Of a stretch of 64,000 nt of DNA, positions 42,600 through 52,599 are shown piece after piece (positions within the stretch are counted from its first letter, which is position 1; each line of letters begins with the position of its first letter). A model generated the notes under the pieces. It did no database searches, was not told where the DNA came from, and saw only the letters and a program-made list of their open reading frames with translations. This DNA comes from Rhipicephalus microplus (taxonomy: Eukaryota; Arthropoda; Arachnida; Ixodida; Ixodidae): assembly GCF_043290135.1 (NCBI RefSeq), contig NW_027464588.1:3361501-3425500 (forward strand), given 5' to 3'. The translations under genes and the position numbers were made by a program.

Positions 42600-45500
42600 G
42601 TGGAGGCAAGAATTGAAACGCTGCCCGACAATGATCATCGTCGCTCAAACGCGACGATTGCCACTCAAGCTAAAGGTGAACAACATGGATCCACCCCGGG
42701 CGACGAGAGCCCAATAAGTGAACGTGCAGGACTCTCAGCTTGGACCCGCTCGCCAATCACGTCGATGAGTGGGTTCGTGAAAGCAGTGACACTCAACGTA
42801 CGAGGACTGGCTTCCAGAAAGAAACAGACTCAGCTCTACAGACTAGCCATAGACCAAGACCTGGATATTATTGCATTTCAGGAAACGAAAGATGATAGTG
42901 TGGACGGCACCAAGAGCTTACTGCGACGTTTCGCCGGACGCTACACCACCAGCGTCAGTCATGCAGTTGGTAGGTCGGCAGGTTGTGTGATCTTTGTGCG
43001 GGAAAGTTTAGGTGCCACTGTTCAAAATGTCACGTCTGATTCATCCGTAAGGTTTGTTTTTTGTGAATTGGCCTTTATTTTCTCTTAATTGGCGATTGAT
43101 TTGTTTATATGCACCTCTTAATGTTGATGAACGGTGTGCAACATTCGACAAAATTTGTACTTATTGCGAATGCGATCGCATAGTCATCCTAATGTGAGAG
43201 TTTATTTGTGTGATCAGTTCCGATGATAAAACTTGTACACCCATTTTCAACCACTCAAGCACAGTCGCGTGAACGAATCTAATTTCTGACTTAGACCTTG
43301 AGGATGTTGCAGAGTGTATTGGTAAAGGAATAACACTGTAAACGCATTTCCAAGGCTCCAGTCATGCGCGCCTAGTTAGGGCCTACGTGTCACTGGAATT
43401 AGTTCCGATTATCAGTGAGTACTATGTCCTCCCTATTTCGTTTAGTGATCACTGCTTAGTATCATTTGTAATAGGTAAAAGAAATAGACGTAGACCAGTA
43501 TTTAACTGGGACACGTGGAAGCTGAATTCTAGTTTCTTGGAAGATGAAATATTTATGGACAGTGTTCGAGAGGCGTTGGTAAACATAGACAGTAGAGACC
43601 AAAAATATAGAGTGAAGTAGGAACAATATAAACAGATTATAAAATTAGAAGCTATAGAACGCTCATGTGTAAGAAAACACGGAAAGAGTGAAGAAAGAAC
43701 CCTACGCTTAAATCTGAAAGAACTGGTAGCAGAGGAAAGCAAAACGCCAGGCTTATTCATAAATGATATAAGTTCAGTAAAGTCCAAATTGGAACAAATT
43801 GATGAGAAGTATCGTGGCGCGCAAATAAGGGCAAGGGCAGAGAAAATGACCGTAGGAGAGAAACCGGCCAAAAGAATGCTTGGTCTTGAAAAACGAAACG
43901 CTCAGCGGAATGCTATACATCATATTGAATACACGAGTAACGTTACAAGTGAACAGAAATATATAGAGCATGCTTTCAACGAGTGCTATACCACTTTATT
44001 TGATAAAAGTAAAGTGAATGTAGAGGAATGCAAGATTGAATTTTTAAAAATAAGCCCAAAGGTTGAAGGCTGCAGGAAAGACAGCTTAGAATGTCCCATT
44101 TTTGAACCAAAAGTGACAAAAGCAATTATGGCCCTCCATTGTGAAAAGCCGTCAGGACCTCATGGGTTAACAGCCGAATTTTATAAGGAATTCAAACAAG
44201 AACTAGTCCAGATCCTAGCAGCTGTTTTTAACGAAGATTTAGACATGAAGATTCTGCCACCTTCTTTTCTGCTATCTCATACTATATTATTTCAAAAAAC
44301 TGAAGGCGCAGGTAAATTCCGTGAAGTGAAAGCGTACAGGCCAATCATTCTGTGAAATATCGGCTACAAGATTTTGATGAAAGTGCTAGCAAGGAGACTG
44401 CAGAAGGTTGTTAAACACATCGTATGCGATCACCAGACATGTGGATTTAAAGGGCGCACTATATTACAAACATTCACAAAGCACGAAGTGTATTGGAGTG
44501 CTGTGATGCCAAAAACGATCACACCGCGATGATTCAGATAAATTTCAAAAGCATTTGACCGAGTACCACACGAAATTCTTTTTCTTTTGTTAGACTATGT
44601 CAATGTTGGCAAAGTAATTCGAGATACATTTGGAATGGCACATACTGGATGTAAAACTCGGCTAATCATCAATAAAGATCTTGGGAAACAAATGTCAGGC
44701 GTTCTGTACGACAAGGCTGCATCTTTGTCTTCCCTCCTATTTTCAACCTATATAGAGTCATTTTGCCAAAAATTCATGAAAAGCAGTAACATAGTAGGCT
44801 ACAAACTACAAGAAGCTGAAGCATGGGTACTGGCATACGCAGATGATATAGCTGTGTTTTGTAAAGATTATGATAGTATCGCTGAAACCATAAAAATTGG
44901 CAACATTTATTATAATGCAAGTGGTAGTTTGGTAAAGTGGAGGAACTGTGTGGGTTACTGGCACAGCGAATGGCCTGTGACTCCACAATTTGTGGTTGGT
45001 ATTTCATGGACTACTACTGCGGTACGATACCTAGGTGTGCCTTTAGAATATTATTGGGACAGTGAAACATACTGGCGGCGTCAGGCCGTGGAGCTACGAG
45101 AAAAAGGTGAACAACTCAATGGTTTTCAGCTATCAATTTTCGCCAGACTGACCTTTTGTAACATATTTTTAGTCAGTAAGCTCTGGTATGTCCTTCAGGT
45201 ATTGCATTGTTCACGTGTGAATCTACAAAAGCTTCATCGAATAATTGCTGTTTTTTGTGGAGTTCTTCTTGGGAGCGAACAAGTAGAACTAACTTATTCA
45301 GACGGGTTCGCTCTGGTGGACTTGGTCTGTGTCATTTGTACCTCCGTCAAATAGTGAATTGGTTTATCTATTTCCGAAAAAATCGAGACCCATTCCTACC
45401 TACTGTTATACAGCTTAGGCTTAGGAAGACGATTGCCAGAATTTGTGGTAGCATCTGGTCACATGAAGGCAAGCATTAGAGGTTTCCTAAAAGAAGTTGT

Positions 45501-46150
45501 TGATTCATGTCTTTTTCTGAAAACGCGTTTTTCATTGGAATACCTCAGTAAGGTTTTGCGTAAAAAGTAATACAAAAATTTAGTAGAAACAGTTCTTTCT
45601 GTTCCCCTAAAGGGAAAATTATACCGTGTAGCCCAGGACAAAATGTCTTAAGCTGAGTAAAAAAAATGGGGGTATCTCCTGTAGCAAAATCCTTTTTCTT
45701 TAAATTGCACACTGTGACCTTGCCCGTGAAAACTTCGATGCAAGAAAAAGGCTTCTTCGTTCCTTGGGGTGCTGATTGCCTTCTTTGCAAAAAGCCGCAA
45801 ACAATCGAACAAGTTTACCTGAACTGCTGGGATGCAATCTTTTTCTGGGATGTTCTCCAAAGGACTTTGAAAAAGAATCTGCCTCTCGATGCTTATGGCA
45901 TCACATTTCTACCAGTATCAAATAAAGAAAAAAATTCCTTTCGACCTAGTTATGTTACTGGGCCTGCACCGCATATGAGAATCTAGAATGGCGGTGCGCC
46001 ATACTGATATTAATGCACGTCCGCTTAGGCAATATTTCTTCCAAACTGTCTGTTCGTTCGCGGAATCACAAAAGGTTCAACAAGAGGTGCCTGAATGGCC
46101 TTATCAAGTAGCAAGTCTTCTACACATGAAAGAATTTTTAAAAGCCAGTT
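42600..46150 (+). pseudogene. L1/Tx1-like ORF2: endonuclease, RT, zf-RVT domain (left arm)
   Basis: Endonuclease: AVTLNVRGLASRKKQTQLYR, IIAFQETKDD, AGCVIFVRES, and after a broken stretch FSDHCLVSFVIG near 43,440. Linker and RT: KPSGPHGLTAEFYKEFKQEL near 44,150, AYRPIIL then TGA near 44,355, and AYADDIAVFCKDYDS near 44,835 with intact active site. C-terminal: QFVVGISWTTTAVRYLGVPL and a zf-RVT-like C-x2-C domain at 45,666-45,930 (VPWGADCLLCKKPQTIEQVY, LNCWDAIFFWDVL). A TAG at 43,618 is specific to this arm; the TGA at 44,355 is shared with the right arm. Confidence 0.8.
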
Positions 46151-46257
46151 AAGCCTTTATGACGCTTTTTACCTCTTTTCTTTATTTCATGTTTTTTTCC
46201 TTTGATGCATATTTTTTTGTGAATGTTGTATGTACACAGGCAATAAAGAAAACGCTC

Positions 46258-46325
46258 TGGGCTGGCTCAGTGGTTGACGCCTCGCTTGCATGATGCAGAG
46301 GTACCACGTTCTATTCCGCGAGCCG
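46258..46325 (+). repeat. tRNA-Ala-like SINE head
   Basis: TGGCTCAGTGG (46,263-46,273) fits the polymerase III A box. CGCTTGCATGATGCAGAGGT resembles the anticodon arm of tRNA-Ala(UGC) with two extra bases. ACGTTCTATTCC (46,306-46,317) is a damaged B box. It cannot fold as a standard tRNA. It sits at the 3' end of the L1/Tx1-like element, after an AATAAAG, and may be a separate SINE or a tRNA-like 3' tail. The mirror copy is at 52,545-52,476. Confidence 0.55.
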
Positions 46326-46363
46326 AAGTGGTTTTCTTTCGTGGCTTTTTTTACTTTATCGCG

Positions 46364-46365
<2 letters not shown>

Positions 46366-46426
<61 letters not shown>
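46366..46426. repeat. (TA)n tract, inner end of left arm
   Basis: About 60 bp of pure TA. The gag-only LTR element is inserted at its right end, and TA sequence resumes at 48,496-48,520 after the element. Confidence 0.95.
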
Positions 46427-46430
<4 letters not shown>

Positions 46431-48495
46431 ACGCTACGATGACTGGGTGATGTGGCGTGGCTCATACCCCATGTTTATTCTATTCTCTGACTTCTTCCTT
46501 CTCTGCCTCTACTACCCATCCATTGATACGTCACACGATTCCCCCACCCCCCGAAAGAAAGCGTGGATTACGAACAATAAAATGTAAACAAGGAGAGGTT
46601 AAAAAGTCACAAATGTCAAAGTTCACAATTGGTTCTGCGCTCCAGGGAAGTTCCGTAAACTTTCAGATTTCAGGGGAGAGTGCAGCAGTCCGGTTAACGC
46701 AGGAGTTCTGGAGGGCGAGGCTGGTGGTTGCGTCCTGGATAACACAAAAATGCTTTGGACGTAGAGATGACGGTAATCACAGCTGGTATTCTTGTGAAGA
46801 ACAAATGAGGTTCGAACATCTTGCAGAACCGACAGTTCCAATATTTTAGGCATCGAATTCCTCGTCGCGGGTGATACACAGGCCGTGCAAGCAGCTTGCG
46901 TGAGTGTTGATCGAGGTTGATTGGCCGCTGCCTGTGTTCCTGCCGGGTACAAGGGGTGCTTTTGTGGCTTTCGGCGATTTTTCTATAGCGATGTCGCAGA
47001 TGTTTTAATCGAAGGCGCATTTTCAATCTATGGTGGAGAATGTAAACACAACGATGAGCGTTTTCGAAATGTTCTTTGAGCCTTAAGAGTGGTTTCGATG
47101 AAGTTTTCTTTCGTCGCTTACAATGTTGAAGTATACGTTGACGTTGCAATTTCTTCGTTTCGTCAACTTGCTTGTGGTGTGACATTGATCGTGTTGCGCC
47201 AGGATTCTTAGCGAGTCCTCCGCAGGCTTCTACGACGCCAACCAATGCAACTGTTTCCGGCGCAAGATAATGTGGTGGGTTTGATGCACTTGAATCTTCT
47301 GTATTTATAAACCGTTCATTGTTCGTCGTTGCCTGAAGCGTACTTATGTCATCAGAAGTCGCACCTGCGGTTTTGTTTTCATTATAGGCAGTGAGGTTGT
47401 ATACAAGATTCACGTCGCTTCGATCTTTTGATTGATGAACACTCGACGCTTCTGCAGAACACTTTTCTTCACAAGATGCTGATTGTGAATGTTTCTGTCT
47501 CTGTGGAACTGCTGAACTGAATGCTTTGAAAAAATGATGCTTCTGTGAACATTTGTTGTCTGGTTTGGTTTCATGTGGATTTACTAACTCGTCTTGCGTA
47601 AATGCCGTCACGTGTTCGAAGCCGTGTGGGCCATGTGTGCGACACGAAGCATCAAGTGATTGAGGTTGTTCAGTAATACCTGAAGTATTATGATGCCGTA
47701 AATACATTGGAAATGCCGATTTATTTGCCCGTGAAAAATCCAACCGTAAGTCCGGTCTTTTGGCAAAATGGTCTACATTCCTATCGGCATACGGTGGCAT
47801 TACCTTCTCTGCTGCGACGTGCAAGTCCCTAGTTGGTGTTGTAATGCGTGAAGTGTATTTGGAGGAGTCATACGATGGTACAATGGTGGAATATTTACTC
47901 TGAAGTCTTGTTTGGGAAATACGCTTACTGCGGGAAGACTTCGCGTAACTGTGATGGGTCAGTTGAAAAGCCTTCCGCTGATGAGGTATGAACAGGTCTT
48001 CATCGTATTCTTTGAAACGGGTAATCATCTCTTCCCTGATCTTTTGCCATGATTAGTCGTTTTCGAATATGTGTGTTAAGTAAAACTTGAATGCCTCACC
48101 GGAGATGTAGTCGGTGAAGTTGATGATCATCTCCCGTTCCGACCAGGATGCAGCGGCGGCGTGGGCCTCGAATAGGTTGAACCAGTCCTGTACGGGTCCG
48201 TCGTCCGCTGATCCGGTGTACTTGGGGATGTCGAGCTCAGTCGATGGTTCTGTCATGGTGCCGGTAACTGAATGCGCCTGAGATCACTTCTTCTGTGGTC
48301 GATATTCAGTTGAGGCGCACTGCAGGTGGCTTCGTGAATGATGTGAGGTTGATGAGTGGTGGCCAGGTCTTCATCCTGTCGACTTGTGTGACGCTACGAT
48401 GACTGGGTGATGTGGCGTGGCTCATACCCCATGTTTATTCTATTCTCTGACTTCTTCCTTCTCTGCCTCTACTACCCATCCATTGATACGTCACA
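46427..48495 (-). mobile_element. Gag-only LTR retrotransposon with identical 109-bp LTRs
   Basis: Direct repeats at 46,427-46,535 and 48,387-48,495 are identical by eye, begin TGTGACG and end CGTCACA. On the minus strand the internal part carries one gag-like frame and no protease, RT, RNase H or integrase. A polypurine tract (GGGGGGTGGGGGAATCG) lies next to the 3' LTR (46,552-46,536), fixing the orientation. No TGG-initiated primer site follows the 5' LTR directly. TATA on both sides is compatible with a 4-bp target duplication but is uninformative in a TA repeat. Total length is 2,069 bp. It is presumably mobilised in trans by a full Ty3-type partner. Confidence 0.85.
46694..48256 (-). pseudogene. 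gag: Gag-like protein of the gag-only LTR element, one in-frame stop
   Basis: ATG at 48,256 opens MTEPSTELDIPKYTGSADDG, then PVQDWFNLFEAHAAAASWSE and ISGEAFKFYLTHIFEND, a Retrotrans_gag-like capsid start. A TAA at about 48,055 interrupts; the same frame continues with SWQKIREEMITRFKEYDEDL and stays open for more than 440 codons to 46,694. The long C-terminal part is Lys/Arg/His-rich (KKLQRQRILQHCKRRKKTSS, HRLKMRLRLKHLRHRYRK) with a C-x2-C-x2-C-like WNCRFCKMF but no CCHC knuckle. The C-terminal part matches nothing I know. With one stop and identical LTRs, the lesion is either very recent or passed on by copying in trans. Confidence 0.7.
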
Positions 48496-48531
48496 TATAT
48501 ACATATATGTATATATATATTTGTCATAGGA

Positions 48532-48981
48532 ATGGCCGACAACGCTCTCTGCGATGCCTGTCATTGCGAAGAGACGCTACACCACATCCTGTGTAACTGT
48601 CCGTTGTATGAAATCCAGAGACATTCACTAGCGTCCGCTTTTGCGCGCATCGACAACAGCCAAATGTCTGTTGACACTATTCTGTCAAATGCCCGAGAGA
48701 AGACATTGCAACAGAAGGTGACGAAAGCTCTGTTGAAATCCCTACGCGACACCAACTTGAACCAGCGACTGTAAGCAGTGTCACGCACCGCGAAAGACAA
48801 GACTGGACTATGACTGAGTGTGCGCGTGTGTGCTGCCGAATGTGCTGTTTCTCTCTTCTCTCTCTGCTCTCTTTCATCTCCCCATCCCTCTCCCAAGCGC
48901 AGGGTAGCAAACCGGCTGCCTATAGGCTGGTTAACCTCGTTGTCTTTCATTTCCCTATATTTTCCTTTCTTCCTAAAGTGA
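48532..48981 (+). mobile_element. 3' end of the RNase H-type non-LTR element (copy)
   Basis: The terminal Cys/His domain reads CDACHCEETLHHILCNC and ends SLRDTNLNQRL at 48,774, followed by the 3' UTR. It corresponds to 22,961-23,410. The remaining 4.9 kb of the element present at 18.1-22.9 kb are absent here. Confidence 0.85.
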
Positions 48982-49215
48982 CATATCAACATTTCTCGTT
49001 CGTGCTTCGCAAATCATCGGTTCCCACTGCACGCAGGATCTGGCCATTTTTTTCTATTCTGTTTACGACGGACACTTTCGCTGGCCGCTTCGCCGTAGCG
49101 CGGAACTAATTCCGTTGATTTTGTTGTGATAGCAATTATATGGACAATTTCGGCTGGATTTTGCCGCCGGCGTCAGCTTCGACGTGGGTGTTCGCGTCGA
49201 TGTAATGCACCGTAT

Positions 49216-52200
49216 GTCATCATCATCATCATCAGCCTGACTACGTCCACTGCAGGACAAAGGCCTCTCCCATGTTCCGCCAGTTAACCCGGTCCTGTGC
49301 TTGCTGCTGCCAATTTATACACGCAAACTTCTTAATCTCGTCTGCCCACCTAACCTTCTGGCTCCCCCTAACCCACTTCCCTTCTCTGGGAATCCAGTTA
49401 GTTACCCATAATGACCAGCGGTTATCCTGTCTACGCGCTACATGCCCGGCCCATGTCCATTTCCTCTTCTTTATTTTAACTATGATATCCTTAACCCCCG
49501 TTTGTCCCCTAATCCACTCTGCTCTCTTCTTGTCTCTTAAGGTTACACCTACCATTTTTCTTTCCATTGCTCGCTGCGTCGTCCTCAATTTAAGCTGAAC
49601 CCTCTTTGTAAGTCTCTAGGTTTCTGCTCCGTAGCTAAGTACCGGCAAGATACAGCTGTTATATACCTTCCTCTTGAGGGATAGTGGCAATCTACCTGTC
49701 ATAATTTGAGAGTGATTGCCGAATGTAATCCACCCCATTCTTATTCTTCTAGTAACTTTCATCTCGTGGTTAGGCTCTGCGGTTATTACCTGCCCTAAGT
49801 AGACATAGTCTTTCACAACTTCAAGTGCACTATTACCTATCTCGAAGCGCTGCTCCTTTCCGAGGTTGTTGTACATTACTTTCGTTTTCTGCAGATTAAT
49901 TTTAAGACCCACCTTTCTGCTCTCTTTGTCTAACTCCGTAATCATGAGTGGCAATTCGTCCCCTGAGTTACTCAGCAATGCAATGTCACCGGCGAAGCGC
50001 AGGTTACTAAGGTATTCTTCATTAACTCTTATCCCTAACTGTTCCCATTCTAGGCTTCTGAAAACCTTCTGTAAGCACGTGGTAAATAGCATTGGGGAGA
50101 TTGTGTCCCCTTGCCTTACACCCTTCTTGATTGGTATTCTGTTGCTTTCTTTATGAAGCACTACGGTAGCAGTTGATCCCCTGTAGATTTCTTCCAGAAT
50201 GTTTATATATACTTCATCTACGCCCTGATTCCGCAGTGTCTGCATGACGGCTGATATTTCTACTGAATCAAACGCCTTCTCGTACTCTATGAAGGCTATG
50301 TATAGTGGTTGGTTATACTCTGAGCATTTCTCTATTACCTGATTGATAGTATGAATGTGGTCAATTGTTGAGTAGCATGTTCGAAATCCTGCTTGTTCAT
50401 TTGGTTGATTGAATTCTAATGTTTTCTTTACTCTGTTAGGAATCACCTTTGTAAATAGCTTGTATACTACAGAGAGCAAGCTGATCGGCCTCTCATTCTT
50501 CAAGTCCTTGTCATCTCCTTTATTATGTATAAAGATGATGTTAGCGTTCTTCCAAGACTCTGGTACCCTTCCCGTCAGGAGACACCTCGTAAACAGGGTG
50601 GCTAGTTTTTCTAACACAATCTGTCCTCCATCTTTCAGCAGAACTGATGTTACCTGATCCTCACCAGCAGCTTTGCCTCTTTGCATGCTCTCCAAAGCTT
50701 TTCTGACTTCTTCTATCATTACTGGTGGGGTGTCATCTGGGTTACTGCTAGTTCTTATAGTATTAGGTCGTGGTTGTCTCAGCTACTGTAGAGATCTCTG
50801 TAAAACTCCTCCGCTATTTTAACTATCCTATCCATATTGGCAGTTATTTTGCCTTCTTTGTCCCTTAGTGCATACATTCGACTTTTGCCTATCCCCAGTT
50901 TCCTCTTCACTGCTTTGACGCTTCCTCCGTTTTTCAGAGCGTGTTCAATTCTCTCCATGTTATACCTTCTTACATGGCATACTTTACGCCTATTAACCAA
51001 CTTTGAAAGCTCTGCCAGTTTTATTTTGTCTGTTGTACTTGACACTTTCATGCTTTGACGCTTCTTAATTAGGTTATTCGTTTCCTGGGAAAGCTTGCCT
51101 GTGTCCTGTCTAACTCACCTGCCTCCAACTTCCACTGCACACTCCGTAATGATACTCGTTAGATTATCATTCATTGTATCTACGCTAAGGTTGGTTTCCT
51201 CACTAAGAGCTGAATACCTGTTCTGCAGCGACACTCTGAATTCCTGTACTTTCCCTCTCAGTGATAGCTCATTGATTGGCTTCTTGCGTATCAGTTTCTG
51301 TCGTTCCTTCTTCAAGTCTAGGCGAATTTGAGACCGTAGCATTCTATGGTCACTGCATCCTACCTTGCCAACCACTACCACATCCTGCACGATTCCTGGG
51401 TGTGCACTCATTATAAAGTCTATTTAGTTCTTATTTTCTCCATTAGGGCTCCTCCATGTCCACTTTCGGTCTCCTCGTTTTCAGTAGAAGGTATTCAAAA
51501 TCAGTAAATTATTGCGTTCTGCGAATTCTATTAGTAGCTCTCCTCTGGCGTTTCTAGTACCGATGGCATATTCTCCTACTGCCTGGTCTCCAACCTGCTT
51601 CTTCCCTACTTTTGCATTAAAGTCGCCCATCACTATAGTATACTGCGTTCTTTTTTACCTTCCTCATTGCCGATTCCACGTCTTCATAGAAGCTTTCAAC
51701 TGAAGCGTCATCATGGCTGGATGTAGGCGCGAAAGCCTGTACTACCTTCATCTTATATCTTTTATTCAGTTTAATTACAATACCTACCACCCTTTCATTA
51801 ATGTTATAGTATTCCTCTATGTTGCCAGCTATGTTTCTGTGAATTAGGAACCCCACTTTCAGTTCTCGTCTGTCTGCCAAGCCCCGATAGCAAAGGACGT
51901 GCCCATTCTGTAACACAGTATAGGCCTCTTCTGTCCTCCTAAACTCACTGAGCCCTATTACGTCCCACTTAACACCCTCTAGCTCCTGGAATAGTACAGC
52001 TAGACTTCCCTCATTAGATAAGGTTCTAGCGTTAAACGTTGCCAAGTTCAGGTTCCAACGGCGGCCTGTAGTCCAGAGATTCTTAGCACCCTCTGCTGCG
52101 TTGCAGATCTGACCGCCGCCATGGTCAATTGCTTCGCAGCTGCTGGGAACTGAGGGCCGTGAGTTATTTGACGTATGCATGTGGGAGGTAGTGGCCAGAT

Positions 52201-52275
52201 ACTGCACCAGAGTGGCCAATTCTTCTCTGGTGAGGGAGTGCGTTCCCGGCGGTGGTTACCGCTGAGGCCGCACCT
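49216..52275 (-). pseudogene. RTE-like endonuclease-reverse transcriptase, copy 2
   Basis: Same organisation as 23,645-26,705. Endonuclease 52,219-51,617 (LNLATFNARTLSNEGSLAVL, VIGLSEFRRTEE) and 51,411-51,115 (GCSDHRMLRS); RT 51,051-50,779 and 50,719-49,616 (KGVRQGDTISPMLF; FAGDIALLS in place of F-A-D-D); C-terminus 49,588-49,241. It shares the lost catalytic Asp, the TAA at about 51,424 and the TAG at about 49,618 with copy 1, and adds a 1-bp deletion near 50,765. It is dead. Confidence 0.85.
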
Positions 52276-52312
52276 CAGGCCTCTTAATGCAGTTCCATGA
52301 ACACGCGGATTT

Positions 52313-52378
52313 TTTTTCCGGTTGGGAACTTCGCGGCACCGGGATTTGAATCACGGACCACTTATATAATCACGCACC

Positions 52379-52380
<2 letters not shown>
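52313..52380 (-). repeat. tRNA-like B-box segment (copy)
   Basis: Counterpart of 26,752-26,808. The box at 52,352-52,342 reads GATTCAAATCC, one base away from the consensus present in the other copy. Confidence 0.5.

Positions 52381-52434
<54 letters not shown>
52381..52434. repeat. (TA)n tract, inner end of right arm
   Basis: About 54 bp of TA. To the left is the RTE-like direct repeat, to the right the tRNA-Ala-like SINE of the right arm. Confidence 0.95.
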
Positions 52435-52438
<4 letters not shown>

Positions 52439-52475
52439 CGATAAAGTAAAAAAAGCCACGAAAAAAAAACCACTT

Positions 52476-52545
52476 CGGCTCGCGGAATAGAACGTGGTAC
52501 CTCTGCATCATGCAAGCGAGGCGTCAACCACTGAGCCAGCCCAGA
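52476..52545 (-). repeat. tRNA-Ala-like SINE head (right arm)
   Basis: Reverse-complement match to 46,258-46,325, with the same two-base insertion in the anticodon arm and the same damaged B box. Confidence 0.55.
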
Positions 52546-52599
52546 GCGTTTTCTTTATTGCCTGTGTACATACAACATTCACAAACAAATATGCATCAA

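Larger units (their letters stand above)
38237..46426 (+). repeat. Left arm of a large inverted repeat
   Basis: Matches 60,811-52,381 on the opposite strand over its whole length, with roughly one difference per hundred bases in the parts compared by eye. Known length differences are a segment of about 210 bp (present at 59,109-59,318 only), a 44-bp SINE-tail insertion with target duplication (present at 56,259-56,302 only), and small indels. Its inner end is a TA tract. Confidence 0.92.
48521..52380 (+). repeat. Direct repeat of 22,950-26,808 (non-LTR tail plus RTE-like element)
   Basis: 3,860 bp align with 22,950-26,808 almost without net length change. It begins in the middle of a non-LTR terminal domain (TTGTCATAGG) directly after a TA tract and ends at GCACCGT before another TA tract. 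Sequence differences are scattered single bases plus single-base indels such as the one near 50,765. Confidence 0.93.

Noticed and set aside
43774..43971. Antisense frames inside the L1/Tx1-like RT (also 54,829-55,351 and 24,295-25,857)
   Set aside because: They lie opposite genuine RT coding sequence, have no motifs, and recur in both repeat copies only because the sense strand does.
46258..46325. Functional tRNA-Ala gene
   Set aside because: The anticodon arm has a two-base insertion, the T arm and B box are damaged, and the acceptor stem does not pair. SINE or tail remnant is the better reading.
46457..46952. Plus-strand frame over the left LTR of the gag-only element, and an overlapping minus-strand frame
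   Set aside because: They run through an LTR and are shadows of the gag frame.
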